Part shown: positions 27,260-36,664 of the stretch, piece by piece
How positions within the stretch are numbered: position 1 is the stretch's first letter
Layout of the letters: every line of letters starts with the position of its first letter
NCBI RefSeq assembly: GCF_038396615.1
Contig: NZ_CP121689.1
Span: 1 to 64,000 of the forward strand
DNA: 64,000 nt
Origin: Thermatribacter velox
GTDB lineage: Bacteria; Atribacterota; Atribacteria; Atribacterales; Thermatribacteraceae
Direction of reading: 5' to 3'
Program-made: the position numbers and the translations under genes
The notes under the pieces: model-generated
Databases searched by the model: none
Seen by the model: the letters and a program-made list of their open reading frames with translations, nothing else
What the model was told of the DNA's origin: nothing

Positions 27260-28048
27260 TCACCTACTTGCAAGGTGTTTGGCGATAAAAGACCGACTTT
27301 CTTCAGACAGATTTTTGCTGAGCACCAGTAGAGAATGGCTCTCGGTGCTCCAGGGGTTTCCAGCGAGGTCAAAAATGAGCGCTCCCGCTTCCTGGGCAAT
27401 GCAGATTCCAGCAGCGATATCGTAGAAAGAAAGGTCAGCCTGGAAATAGCCCTCCATTCGCCCACAAGCCACATACGCCACCCCCAGAGCAGCACTTCCC
27501 AGGGAACGGATGGCCTGGCATCTGGGAAGTAGTGATGCGTACAGAGATTCGATTCTTTTCCAGGCATCTTCGGAGTGGGGTAAGCCAGTTCCGAAAATGG
27601 CCCGGTTGAGGTTTTCAACGCTGGATACGGTTGTCGGTTCTCCGTTCAGAAAGGCTCCTTTTCCCCGGCAGGCGTAAAAAGATTCCTTGAAATGGGGAGC
27701 AAAGATAACTCCAATCACTGGTGATCCGTGTTCAAAGTAGGCAATGGATACCGAGAAAAAAGGGATACCATGCATAAAGTTTGCCGTTCCATCTATGGGA
27801 TCGATGACCCAGGTTGAGGAAAAGTCCTTTAAAGGATGGTCGCTTTCTTCTCCCCATACTGTATCTTCTGGGAAGCGGCTTTTCAACTCCTGAGTAATCA
27901 GGGCTTGAACTTCCCGGTCCACGTTGGTGACCAGGTCGGTGTCCCGCTTTTTTTCGTCCACGCTGGTTATGCGTTTCTGGTTGTGCAAGGCGTATTCACC
28001 AGCACGCTGTGCAATTTCAAGCGCTACTTGCAGGCGTTCTTCAAGCAT
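27260..28048 (-). CDS. Inositol monophosphatase family phosphatase
   Basis: The 262-residue Mg2+-dependent phosphatase has the family motifs WGEESDHP, WVIDPIDGTANFMHG and, near the C-terminus, the FYDIAAGICIAQEAGA block. These supply the metal-binding Glu and Asp residues. Family members dephosphorylate inositol phosphates, fructose-1,6-bisphosphate or related substrates. Next to phosphofructokinase (14 bp apart), a fructose bisphosphatase role is attractive but unproven. It is the middle gene of PFK - IMPase - Sir2. Confidence 0.92.
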   Translation of the reverse strand: MLEERLQVALEIAQRAGEYALHNQKRITSVDEKKRDTDLVTNVDREVQALITQELKSRFPEDTVWGEESDHPLKDFSSTWVIDPIDGTANFMHGIPFFSVSIAYFEHGSPVIGVIFAPHFKESFYACRGKGAFLNGEPTTVSSVENLNRAIFGTGLPHSEDAWKRIESLYASLLPRCQAIRSLGSAALGVAYVACGRMEGYFQADLSFYDIAAGICIAQEAGALIFDLAGNPWSTESHSLLVLSKNLSEESRSFIAKHLASR

Positions 28049-28062
28049 AGCCTTTCTCCTTC

Positions 28063-29151
28063 CTAATCGCCGAGATAAGTACCCATGGACCTTGCTACAT
28101 CGAGCAAGGGATGGTCTAAAGGAACGGTTTTGAGGGAAGCAATGGCTTCTTTAATGGGCATGGGTTGGATTTCCTGCCCAATCAAGGCCGGAAAATAGCC
28201 AAATTTTCCCTGAACAGCCAGCTTCACTGCTTCAGCTCCAAAACGGGTGGCCAGGATGCGGTCAAAGGCAGTAGGTGAACCGCCTCTTTGCAAATGCCCC
28301 AAAATAACCACCCGGGTTTCTATGCCAGTGCGAGCTTCAATCTCCTGCCCCACCAGATAGCTGATGCCTCCCAGGCGTATCTGGTCGTGGCTTTCGACAA
28401 CCTTTTTCTGAATTACGTAGTCTCCTCCCTTAGGCCTTGCTCCTTCAGCTACCACAACGATACTGAACCTTTTGCCAGCAGCAATTCTTTTTTGGAGGAA
28501 ACGGCATACCCCTTCCATGTCGAAGGGAATTTCCGGGATGAGAATAACATCCCCGCCTCCGGCAATTCCGCTTTCCAGCGCTATCCAGCCTGCATATCTC
28601 CCCATCACTTCAATGACCATTGCCCGGTGATGAGATTGAGCAGTGGTGTGAATACGGTCAATGGCTTCGGTGGCCACACTCACCGCTGAATCAAAGCCAA
28701 AGGTTAAATCAGTGCCGTTTAAGTCGTTATCGATGGTTTTGGGAACGCCGATTACATTCAACCCTTTTTCAAAAAAACGCTGGGCAATGTGAAAGGTTCC
28801 GTCGCCTCCTATGCAGATGAGGGCATCAATGCCTGTTTCTTGATAGGTTTCAATGACCTGCTCAGAGCGGTCTTCAAAGTGCAATTCCTTGTTTTCCCAT
28901 ACTGGATAGCGAAAAGGGTTGGCTTTGTTGGAAGTGCCCAGGATGGTGCCTCCCAGGGGCATAATTCCTGATACATCGTTGTATTCCAGCTTTCTCCATC
29001 TTTTCTCCACCATGCCCTGGAATCCGTCCAGAAAGCCTATAACTTCAAGGTTATGGTCAAGTATGGCTTTTTTAACCACAGCGTGGATGACTGCGTTAAT
29101 GCCCGGGCAATCCCCACCAGCGCTCAAAATTCCTATCTTTTTGATTTGCAA
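28063..29151 (-). CDS. pfkA: 6-phosphofructokinase
   Basis: The 362-residue enzyme phosphorylates fructose-6-phosphate, the committed step of glycolysis. Motifs are GGDCPGINAVIHAVV, CIGGDGTFH, the catalytic PKTIDNDLNGTD, and VEVMGRYAGWIALESG. GGDG suggests ATP as donor, while Lys in PKTIDND (instead of PGTIDND) is a feature of many PPi-dependent or group III enzymes; donor specificity is therefore open. The length is somewhat above the 320 of E. coli PfkA. The start is at 29151 after the CCTCTTTT-complement ribosome site (GGAGG). It leads the group PFK - IMPase - Sir2. Confidence 0.95.
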   Translation of the reverse strand: MQIKKIGILSAGGDCPGINAVIHAVVKKAILDHNLEVIGFLDGFQGMVEKRWRKLEYNDVSGIMPLGGTILGTSNKANPFRYPVWENKELHFEDRSEQVIETYQETGIDALICIGGDGTFHIAQRFFEKGLNVIGVPKTIDNDLNGTDLTFGFDSAVSVATEAIDRIHTTAQSHHRAMVIEVMGRYAGWIALESGIAGGGDVILIPEIPFDMEGVCRFLQKRIAAGKRFSIVVVAEGARPKGGDYVIQKKVVESHDQIRLGGISYLVGQEIEARTGIETRVVILGHLQRGGSPTAFDRILATRFGAEAVKLAVQGKFGYFPALIGQEIQPMPIKEAIASLKTVPLDHPLLDVARSMGTYLGD

Positions 29152-29277
29152 ATTGTGTACCTCCTCTTTTGAGGTGTAGCAAGTGGATGCTGCCGTCTAT
29201 TTTACAATATTTTGGATATCTGGCAAAATATTAAAAACTGCTGGCGAAAGATTCAGAGTGAAAAGAGTGTGAATACC

Positions 29278-30123
29278 ATGCTTTTGCAGACGTTTTGCCA
29301 CATACCGGGGATAGGCGAGAAAAAGGAGCGCAAAATATGGGAACTGGGCATTCTTTCTTGGCAGGATGCCCTGCAGGATCCCTCTTTTTTTCAGTTATTA
29401 CCTCCTCCTCTTTCCCACCGGGCGTATGCCTATCTTTTGCGCTCCTTTGAAAAATACGAGAAAGAAGAAGTAGCTTTTTTTGACCACTTGCTGGGCAATT
29501 TTAACCGCTGGAGAATTTTCCCCCAGTTCAGGCACCTTACCGCGTTTCTGGATATTGAAACCACTGGAATGGGTCCTGATGCCTATATCACAGTGGCAAC
29601 CCTTTACGACGGGAAAAAAGTGAAAACTTACGTTTTTGGTATTAACCTTGAGGAACTGGTTCAGGACCTGCGCCATTACAAAATTTTGATTACCTTCAAC
29701 GGGAAATCCTTTGATATCCCCTTTATAGAACGTTTTTTTGGCATCGAACTTTGCCAGGTACATATTGACCTGCGCTTTGTGTTAAAGAGTTTGGGGTTGC
29801 GGGGAGGCCTTAAAATTTGTGAACGCGCAATAGGCATAGACCGAGGTCCCCTGCGGGGAATAGGTGGTTTTGAGGCGGTTTTGCTCTGGCAAAAATACCT
29901 TGATGGGTGTCCTGAAGCCCTGGAAACCCTGCTTGCCTACAATGTTGCTGACACCGTTAACCTGGAGAAGCTGATGATTTTTGCTTATAACCAGAAAGTG
30001 AACTTGCATGCTCTTCCCTTTCCGCTGCTTTCTGAAAAACCGCAGCGACTCACTATACCGTATCGGGTGTACCCTGAGGTGGTAAGGGAGGTAACCTATG
30101 AGAAGTTGCGACTCTACCGGTAG
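29278..30123 (+). CDS. RNase H-like exonuclease (YprB-type)
   Basis: A helix-hairpin-helix-like N-terminus (FCHIPGIGEKKERKIWELG) precedes a DEDD-type 3'-5' exonuclease domain. That domain shows FLDIETTGMG (first acidic pair), LITFNGKSFDIPFIERFFG (second) and LLAYNVADTVNLEKL (third). This matches the YprB ribonuclease H-like family; substrates are not known. The start is uncertain: ATG 29278 is chosen, because the frame upstream to 29212 overlaps a TACAAT -10. GTG 29269 is also possible. Its 3' end overlaps glgB by 26 bp. Confidence 0.82.
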   Translation: MLLQTFCHIPGIGEKKERKIWELGILSWQDALQDPSFFQLLPPPLSHRAYAYLLRSFEKYEKEEVAFFDHLLGNFNRWRIFPQFRHLTAFLDIETTGMGPDAYITVATLYDGKKVKTYVFGINLEELVQDLRHYKILITFNGKSFDIPFIERFFGIELCQVHIDLRFVLKSLGLRGGLKICERAIGIDRGPLRGIGGFEAVLLWQKYLDGCPEALETLLAYNVADTVNLEKLMIFAYNQKVNLHALPFPLLSEKPQRLTIPYRVYPEVVREVTYEKLRLYR

Positions 30124-32326
30124 TTCTGCTTCTTTACCCGCCAATGAAGTGGAGAAAATCTGTCGGGGAGAACACGAGAACCTTTTTGCGGTACTGGGCA
30201 TGCACCGCCTGGATGGTGGGAATGGCGTTGTGGTGCGCACTTTTCTGCCTTATGCCCGAAAGGTGTGGATAGTGTTAGAAGAAGGGAAGAAAAGCTGGCC
30301 TCTTTGCAGGGTGCATGCTGAGGGTTTGTTTGAAGCCTCCCTACCTTTGCCGGAGCCAGTTGATTACCTTTTCCGGGTGGAAACTGATTGGGGAGAATAT
30401 CTGACCGCTGATGCTTATTCCTTTGAGCCTTCGCTTTCTGACCTGGACGTTTATCTTTTTAAGGAAGGCACGCATTATCAGACTTTTCATTTTCTGGGAG
30501 CGCATTTTGAAGAGCGCAGGGATGTTGAGGGAGTTTGCTTTCGGGTCTGGGCGCCCAATGCCCGCAGAGTGAGTGTGGTTGGCGATTTCAACCGCTGGGA
30601 TGGGCGAATCCATCAGATGCAGAACGTTAAGTTTTCTGGAATATGGGAGATATTCATTCCTGGGGTACGGGAGGGTGAAAAGTACAAGTTTGAAATTCGC
30701 GCTCAGGAGGGATATTTCCTGCTCAAAGCTGACCCTTTTGCGTTTTCAAGCGAGCTGCGTCCCAAAACCGCTTCGATGATTTATCGCAGTGAGGGAAAGT
30801 TTTCTTTTTCTGACCAGGAGTGGATGGAGCGTAGAAAAGCGGAAAATCTCCTTGAGCGACCAGTGAGCATATACGAAGTTCACCTTGGTTCCTGGAAAAG
30901 AGGAAAAGACGGTGCTTTCCTTAATTACCGCGAGCTGGCTCATCTTTTGGTGAACTATGTGAAAAAGATGGGTTACACACATATAGAGCTTTTGCCCGTT
31001 GCTGAGCACCCTTTTGATGGTTCCTGGGGTTATCATGTGACCGGCTATTTTGCTCCCACCAGCCGCTATGGGAGACCGGAGGATTTTAAGTATTTTGTTG
31101 ATTACTGTCACCGCCATGAGGTGGGCGTGATTCTTGACTGGGTAGTGGCCCATTTTCCAAAAGACGCACACGGGTTAGCTCGCTTTGATGGAACACCCCT
31201 TTTTGAATACCCTGACCCTCGCAAGGCAGAGCACCCTCACTGGGGAAGTCTGGTTTTCAACTATGCCCGGGAGGAGGTGCGGAGCTTCCTTATTTCCAAC
31301 GCCGTCTTCTGGTTTCAGGAGTATCACATCGATGCCCTGCGGGTTGATGCGGTGGCTTCCATGCTTTATCTCGATTATGGCCGTGGGCCTGGAGAATGGG
31401 TTCCCAATGTCTTTGGGGGCAAGGAGAACCTGGAAGCCATCGATTTTCTGCGTACCTTTCATCGGGTGGTTTATCAGTGGTTTCCAGGAATTTTCACTGC
31501 TGCCGAAGAATCCACGGCCTGGCCCGGGGTGACTCTTCCTCCGGAAGCGGGGGGGCTGGGTTTTCTTTTTAAATGGAACATGGGATGGATGAACGATTTT
31601 TTGACCTACATGAGCAAGGACCCCATCTACAGGAAGTATCATCACCAGAACTTGACCTTCCCCATCATGTACGCTTTCTCGGAGAACTTTATCTTGCCTC
31701 TTTCTCACGATGAGGTGGTGCACGGTAAAGGAAGTCTTATCAACAAGATGCCCGGGGATACCTGGCAGAAGTTTGCCAATCTGCGCTTAGCCATGGTAGC
31801 CATGTTTGGTTATCCGGGGAAGAAGTTGCTTTTCATGGGTAATGACTTTGCGCAGTGGCGGGAGTGGAACCATGATGGAGAACTGGACTGGTTTCTTCTT
31901 AAGGACAGAAATCACCGTGCTTTTCACCGCATGGTTCGGGATTTGCAAATGCTTTATCGCCGGGAAAAGGCACTCTGGGAGAACGAGACTTCACCTCAAA
32001 GTTTCCGCTGGATCGATTGCAGCGATGTGGAGCAATCGGTCGTTTCTTTTTTGAGGTTTGGAAAGGATGAGCGGGAGTGCCTGGTGTTCGTTTGCAATTT
32101 TACGCCCGTTCCTCGCTTTCACTACCGCATTGGAGTGCCCTTCCCAGTGTTTTACCGGGAACTTTTAAACAGTGATTCCGAAATCTACGGAGGCAGCAAC
32201 CTGGGTAACTGGGGAGGTGTGGAGGCAACGAGGGAACCCAGCCACGGGTTCCCCTATTCAATCGAGCTGACTTTGCCGCCGCTTGCCGGACTGATTCTCA
32301 AACCCGACTTTCAAAGTGGGCGGTAA
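30098..32326 (+). CDS. glgB: 1,4-alpha-glucan branching enzyme
   Basis: The 742-residue GH13 enzyme makes alpha-1,6 branches in glycogen. It has an N-terminal extra beta domain (about 15-115), a CBM48 module (FRVWAPNARRVSVVGDFNRW), the (beta/alpha)8 barrel and a C-terminal beta domain. Catalytic residues are visible: nucleophile Asp in DALRVDAVASML, acid/base Glu in TAAEESTAWPG and the transition-state Asp in LSHDEVVHGKGSL. The two-domain N-terminus matches the longer E. coli-type GlgB. It starts inside the end of the YprB-like gene. It implies glycogen storage, although no other glg gene is in the window. Confidence 0.97.
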   Translation: MRSCDSTGSSASLPANEVEKICRGEHENLFAVLGMHRLDGGNGVVVRTFLPYARKVWIVLEEGKKSWPLCRVHAEGLFEASLPLPEPVDYLFRVETDWGEYLTADAYSFEPSLSDLDVYLFKEGTHYQTFHFLGAHFEERRDVEGVCFRVWAPNARRVSVVGDFNRWDGRIHQMQNVKFSGIWEIFIPGVREGEKYKFEIRAQEGYFLLKADPFAFSSELRPKTASMIYRSEGKFSFSDQEWMERRKAENLLERPVSIYEVHLGSWKRGKDGAFLNYRELAHLLVNYVKKMGYTHIELLPVAEHPFDGSWGYHVTGYFAPTSRYGRPEDFKYFVDYCHRHEVGVILDWVVAHFPKDAHGLARFDGTPLFEYPDPRKAEHPHWGSLVFNYAREEVRSFLISNAVFWFQEYHIDALRVDAVASMLYLDYGRGPGEWVPNVFGGKENLEAIDFLRTFHRVVYQWFPGIFTAAEESTAWPGVTLPPEAGGLGFLFKWNMGWMNDFLTYMSKDPIYRKYHHQNLTFPIMYAFSENFILPLSHDEVVHGKGSLINKMPGDTWQKFANLRLAMVAMFGYPGKKLLFMGNDFAQWREWNHDGELDWFLLKDRNHRAFHRMVRDLQMLYRREKALWENETSPQSFRWIDCSDVEQSVVSFLRFGKDERECLVFVCNFTPVPRFHYRIGVPFPVFYRELLNSDSEIYGGSNLGNWGGVEATREPSHGFPYSIELTLPPLAGLILKPDFQSGR

Positions 32327-33309
32327 GCTGTAGCATAATGAGCCGCTATGCGACACGCTTCGTACATGCTTTGCGGATTCGCTTTGCCTGACCAGGCTAT
32401 GTCATAAGCAGTGCCATGGTCCGGTGAGGTCCTTATAAACGGCAACCCTAAGGTAACACTCACCGTTTTAAAAAAGTTGATGCATTTGGTGGCAATATGC
32501 CCCTGGTCGTGGTACAGGGAGAGAACTGCATCGTGAGAACCCTGCCAGGCAAAAAAGAAGATGGAATCTGCGGGAAATGGTCCTTCAGCGTTTATACCCG
32601 CTTTTTGGGCTTCCTCTATAGCGGGAGCAATGATTTCTTGCTCTTCTGTGCCTAAAAGACCCCCTTCTCCAGCGTGAGGGTTGAGAGCGGCTACGGCAAT
32701 GCAAGGATTGGTTATGCCCAACCTTCGCAGATAAGCATCCATCTTTTTTAAGAATGATAACAAACCCTCTCTGGTTATTTTCTGGATGGCTTCAATGAGT
32801 GGCAGATGGCGAGTGAAAAAGAAAACTCGCAAGTTTTCAATCTGAAACATGGTAAACACATCCCGGGAGGCAGTTAGTTCCTTGAGGATTTCGGTGTGAC
32901 CGATAAAAGGAATTGCGGCTGCATGCAGTGCTTCTTTATTGAGAGGGGCGGTTACCAGAGCCTGAGCTTGGCCATCTTTGATGAGTTCTACAGCTTTTCG
33001 GAGGTACTCAAAGGAAGCTTTGCCTCCTTCTTTGGAGACCTTGCCCCAGTGGGAGAAGCTTTCGGGGAGAACCTGAGGGCTGACCAGAAGAGGAAGGTCG
33101 CTTTTTGCGTTATGAAAATCGGAAGATGGTGTGACTTCCTGCCAGGAAATGGATACACCACAGCACTTTTGTGCTTTCTCAAGCAACCAGCGGTCACCAA
33201 CCACAACAGGTTGGGCGTCGATATCCCAGTTGGCAAGAGTCTTGACCACTATCTCGGGTCCCACACCAGCTGGGTCACCAACGGTGATAATGATTCGTAA
33301 CCGGCTCAT
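32311..33309 (-). CDS. pdxA: 4-hydroxythreonine-4-phosphate dehydrogenase (PdxA family)
   Basis: The 332-residue PdxA-family dehydrogenase has ITVGDPAGVGPEIVVKTL, FIGHTEILKEL, AVAALNPHAGEGGLLG and FIRTSPDHGTAYDIAWSG; the His residues of these blocks bind the divalent metal. It oxidises 4-phosphohydroxy-L-threonine in the DXP-dependent route to pyridoxal phosphate. PdxA2 homologues that act on 4-phosphothreonate exist, but their DUF1537 kinase partner is absent here. It overlaps the upstream aminotransferase gene by 4 bp and converges on glgB with a 16-bp overlap. Confidence 0.93.
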   Translation of the reverse strand: MSRLRIIITVGDPAGVGPEIVVKTLANWDIDAQPVVVGDRWLLEKAQKCCGVSISWQEVTPSSDFHNAKSDLPLLVSPQVLPESFSHWGKVSKEGGKASFEYLRKAVELIKDGQAQALVTAPLNKEALHAAAIPFIGHTEILKELTASRDVFTMFQIENLRVFFFTRHLPLIEAIQKITREGLLSFLKKMDAYLRRLGITNPCIAVAALNPHAGEGGLLGTEEQEIIAPAIEEAQKAGINAEGPFPADSIFFFAWQGSHDAVLSLYHDQGHIATKCINFFKTVSVTLGLPFIRTSPDHGTAYDIAWSGKANPQSMYEACRIAAHYATAYRPL

Positions 33310-34457
33310 GAGGCTCTTCTCCTTGCAAAACGAACCAGCCTTTTAACTCCTTCTTCCACTTCCTGGTGGGTGCGGCAAATGGAGATGCGCACAAAACCCT
33401 CTCCATTTTCTCCGAAAGTCTCGCCTGGTGCCAGAGCCACCTTTTCTTCAGCGAGTAGCTGTTTGCAGAACTCAAGAGAGGGCATTCCATACTCCCGTAC
33501 ATCCACCCATACGTAATACCCTCCTTGAGGTCGGAAAAACTTCATTTCTCCCTCTTCGAGCAGTTGGCAGGCAATTTCCACGTTGGAAGCATAATAATCC
33601 CTCATCTTTTTTACTTCTTCTTCCGGCAGGTCCAGGGCAATTTCTGCCGCTTTCTGGGAGATGTGAGAGCTGCAAGCTATGAGGTACTCAGCGACTTTGG
33701 AGAGAGCAGGAACCAGCTTCACCGGGGCTACCATGCAGCCTATGCGCCATCCAGAAAGTGCATAGGTTTTGGAGAAGGAAAAGAGGCTAATCAGTCGCTC
33801 AGGGTTTACAAAGCGGTGCATTCCAGTATAGTTTCCCTGGTAAACAAATTTTTCGTATGCTTCGTCAGCAATGACTATTAAATCCAGCTCTTCAGCCAGT
33901 CTGGCTATCTCGGAAGCAGTGGATTCATCGAAAGTAACACCGATGGGGTTGGAAGGCGAGTTGACCAGAATCATCCTGGTTCGACTGCTGACCATTTTTC
34001 GAATGGAAGCGAGGTCGGGAAGGAAACTGTTCTCAGGCAGAAGCGCGTAGCGCTTGAGGGTTGCCCCGCACAGAATGGCCTGGGCAAAGTGGTTGGTAAA
34101 GCCGGGGTCAGGGAGAAGTGCTTCCTCACCGTGGTCAAGAAGAGCGCGGAAAGCAACCACGGTTCCAAAAAGCGAGCCAGGCAGGACGATTACCTGCTCT
34201 TCTGAGATAGGCCAGTTTTTCTCCCGAGAAAATTTCTCAGCGATTTTCCTGCGCAGCGAGGCAATACCCGCGGTGGGCGTGTATTTTATTTCTCCCTTCC
34301 AGTAGAAATCGGCAAGTTTTTCAAGTATTGAAGGGGGAGTGGGGAAATGCGGTTCCCCAATTTCCAGGTGAATGGCATCTTTAATCTGCAGAGCAAGGCC
34401 CATTAGCTCTCGGATTCCAGAGCGTGGAAGGTTTTCTATCAGTTCTGGTATCTTCAA
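33306..34457 (-). CDS. Class I/II PLP-dependent aminotransferase
   Basis: The 383-residue fold-type I aminotransferase shows LEIGEPHFPTPPSI, the substrate-binding NSPSNPIGVTFDEST, IVIADEAYEKFVY, and the PLP-lysine motif SFSKTYALSGWRIG. This is the aspartate/aromatic aminotransferase group (class I-gamma); substrate choice cannot be read from the sequence. It is cotranscribed and overlaps by 4 bp with pdxA, whose pathway makes its cofactor. The TalC gene lies 46 bp upstream on the same strand. Confidence 0.92.
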   Translation of the reverse strand: MKIPELIENLPRSGIRELMGLALQIKDAIHLEIGEPHFPTPPSILEKLADFYWKGEIKYTPTAGIASLRRKIAEKFSREKNWPISEEQVIVLPGSLFGTVVAFRALLDHGEEALLPDPGFTNHFAQAILCGATLKRYALLPENSFLPDLASIRKMVSSRTRMILVNSPSNPIGVTFDESTASEIARLAEELDLIVIADEAYEKFVYQGNYTGMHRFVNPERLISLFSFSKTYALSGWRIGCMVAPVKLVPALSKVAEYLIACSSHISQKAAEIALDLPEEEVKKMRDYYASNVEIACQLLEEGEMKFFRPQGGYYVWVDVREYGMPSLEFCKQLLAEEKVALAPGETFGENGEGFVRISICRTHQEVEEGVKRLVRFARRRAS

Positions 34458-34503
34458 CTTTCTGCCTCCTGACTTTTAAAGATTGTGTTTTCTTTTTCAT
34501 GCC

Positions 34504-35157
34504 TTAAAACGGTTTATCAGGAACTTTCTCCCAGTCTTCAAGGAAACGCTTGATGCCCAAGTCGGTGAGAGGGTGTTTGACCAGTTTGGAGATGACTGCA
34601 TAGGGAATGGTAGCAATGTGTGCTCCCATCTTGGCAGCTTCCACAACGTGCATGGGGTTTCGAATGGAAGCCACGATTACTTCGGTGGTGAATCCGTAAT
34701 TTTTGAAAATTTGAACGATGTCAGCCACAAGCTGCAAGCCGTTGCTGGATAGGTCATCAAGTCTTCCCACGAAGGGGCTTACATAGCGAGCTCCAGCTTT
34801 GGCGGCCATCAAAGCCTGAATAGGCTGAAAAATCAAGGTGGTATTTACCTTTATGCCTTCCTGGGAGAGGACTTTTATGGCTTTCAAGCCTTCTTCAGTA
34901 ATGGGAATTTTCACCACGATGTTTGGTGCCCAACTGGCAAGCTCCCGGGCTTCGCGAATCATACCCTGAGCATCCAGGCTTACCACTTCTGCAGAAACTG
35001 GTCCGGGGACCAGGCTGCAAATTTCGGTAATTACTTCTTTAAAGCCTCTGCCAGTTTGGGAAACCAGGGTGGGATTAGTGGTTACTCCGTCCAGGATACC
35101 CAGCTCCAGTGCTTTTTTGATTTCCTCCACGCGGGCAGTATCGATAAAAAACTTCAT
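34504..35157 (-). CDS. Transaldolase of the TalC/FSA family
   Basis: The 217-residue protein matches the short transaldolase/fructose-6-phosphate aldolase family: [26 protein letters not shown], the Schiff-base Lys83 in NIVVKIPIT, and [15 protein letters not shown]. The Phe129 in SPFVGR is the residue seen in true transaldolases; E. coli FsaA has Tyr there (APYV). Transaldolase in the pentose phosphate pathway is therefore favoured over FSA activity. The 46-bp gap downstream leads to the aminotransferase gene. Confidence 0.92.
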   Translation of the reverse strand: MKFFIDTARVEEIKKALELGILDGVTTNPTLVSQTGRGFKEVITEICSLVPGPVSAEVVSLDAQGMIREARELASWAPNIVVKIPITEEGLKAIKVLSQEGIKVNTTLIFQPIQALMAAKAGARYVSPFVGRLDDLSSNGLQLVADIVQIFKNYGFTTEVIVASIRNPMHVVEAAKMGAHIATIPYAVISKLVKHPLTDLGIKRFLEDWEKVPDKPF

Positions 35158-35235
35158 CAGCTCTAACCCCCTTTCCCGGAATATATCTACCCTGTTTGAG
35201 TATTATATCCTCGCCAGGCAAAAGGTGAAAGTTGC

Positions 35236-35466
35236 TCAGTCCACCTCCCGGTTGTATTGCGTGTGGCGTGTGCTTTGCAAACAGCGGCAGGAACTGTGCA
35301 AATTGGCACAAATTCCTCCCATTACCGAAAACATACCCCAGAAAAGAGGTTTTTTAAGGATATCAACCGGGTGTGGTTGACTTACCGGAAGCAGGACCAG
35401 ACCCCAGGCAATAAGATAACAGCCCAGAATTAGGCAGGAATGCCCAAAAATGGCCAGCCAGCGCAA
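35236..35466 (-). CDS. Small membrane protein of unknown function
   Basis: The 76-residue protein has two hydrophobic segments (LAIFGHSCLILGCYLIAWGL and FWGMFSVMGGICANL) separated by a short polar loop, and a Cys-rich start of the tail (CRCLQS). The start is TTG 35466, with AGGAGG 8 nt upstream, just after the stop of the C11 peptidase gene. The frame open to 35520 overlaps that gene and lacks a ribosome site. No family is recognised, and the call rests on the ribosome site and hydrophobicity. Confidence 0.55.
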   Translation of the reverse strand: MRWLAIFGHSCLILGCYLIAWGLVLLPVSQPHPVDILKKPLFWGMFSVMGGICANLHSSCRCLQSTRHTQYNREVD

Positions 35467-35480
35467 CCCGTTTCCCTCCT

Positions 35481-36644
35481 TTACCGGTAACTCATTAAGA
35501 AACGCAAGCATTCGTCCCACTGGGTACTGCGCGCAAAGGCAAGGCTTTCGTACTTGGAGAGATACTGTTTATAGGGAAAATAAATGCTGAGCCCGTAAGC
35601 ATTGGAAACGCCTGACCCTGAAGTTCGGGAATAGAGGACTGTGTCCTGGACCAGATTATATACCTGGGAAGCAGCACTTTTTACGATGCTGTTTCCAATG
35701 CGGGGGTCTCCTGAAAGCAACAGGGCAAGATGAGCAAGGTCCACATAGTCGTAGTCATCAAAATACTGGGCGGAATCGCCAAGAGCAAGGTATATGAAAG
35801 GTGGGGTTAGTGAATCGCTGAGTATAGCTGAGGCAAGTTCATCCACTGCTTGAGCCAGAGCGCTTACCTTGGTAAGGTCTACCGCAGAGAGAGTGATACT
35901 CTGGACCCAGTAAGAACTGATGTAGGAGTCCACTATGGAGCGGGCAAGATTGGAAGCGCTCATTGAGGGATTACTGTTCAGAGCCTGCAGGAATACGGGG
36001 TAGTTCCATCCCTCAAGTGGTTCTGATTCCTGGGAGGCGACCAGAAGTTGCGCACCATCGCGCAATTCATAGGCTACCTCAACCAGAGCCATGAGGCAAG
36101 CGTCCATTCCCAAAAGGTCGATTTTCCCTCCTGTATAGATTTTGGCTTGGCGCAGGGCGCTGGCCAGCTCGGGTATGGTCAGGGCATCGCCGCCAGAGGT
36201 TTCATCAAAGGAGATGTCTTTACTGTTCCCTTTGAAGCCGTAGCCGTGGTTCCAGATAATGAGCGCATAGTGCTCGGCAGGGTAGTTTTCCGCACAGAAG
36301 CGCACAAAATCAACCAAGGTATTACCGTCACCCATATTGGCTTCTCCCAAGTTTTCAAGGAGTGTTGAGCCCCCCTGGTTCACGAGATAACGGGCAGTTC
36401 CTCCCCGAGCCTGGTCAAACTGAACAACCACTTTTACCCGGTTGCTGGAGCCGACGCTTTCCATAGAGGCAAGGTCTGCCCAGGCTGCCTGTTCAAGGTC
36501 GTTGTCGCCGTTTAAAAAAACCATTACTGTCCACTGGATGCTCTTTGAACCCCCCGAAGTGGGGATTATACCCACGTTGAGGCAGCCGCTTATGAGAAAA
36601 ACTATACTTAGAACCACTACCAGAAATAGAAATCTTTTCTTCAT
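35481..36644 (-). CDS. Clostripain-family (C11) peptidase lipoprotein
   Basis: The 387-residue lipoprotein has a signal (MKKRFLFLVVVLSIVFLISG, Cys next). Its C11 peptidase domain has WTVMVFLNGDNDLEQAAWAD, the catalytic His in LIIWNHGYGFKG and the catalytic Cys in LLGMDACLMALVEVAYEL. Clostripain-like enzymes cleave after Arg or Lys and are often autoactivated. Lipid anchoring places it on the outside of a membrane. The start is ATG 36644; four residues upstream lie in the same frame. It follows a second lipoprotein gene in the LptD/LptA block. Confidence 0.9.
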   Translation of the reverse strand: MKKRFLFLVVVLSIVFLISGCLNVGIIPTSGGSKSIQWTVMVFLNGDNDLEQAAWADLASMESVGSSNRVKVVVQFDQARGGTARYLVNQGGSTLLENLGEANMGDGNTLVDFVRFCAENYPAEHYALIIWNHGYGFKGNSKDISFDETSGGDALTIPELASALRQAKIYTGGKIDLLGMDACLMALVEVAYELRDGAQLLVASQESEPLEGWNYPVFLQALNSNPSMSASNLARSIVDSYISSYWVQSITLSAVDLTKVSALAQAVDELASAILSDSLTPPFIYLALGDSAQYFDDYDYVDLAHLALLLSGDPRIGNSIVKSAASQVYNLVQDTVLYSRTSGSGVSNAYGLSIYFPYKQYLSKYESLAFARSTQWDECLRFLMSYR

Positions 36645-36664
36645 GATATTTCGCATCCCTTCTT

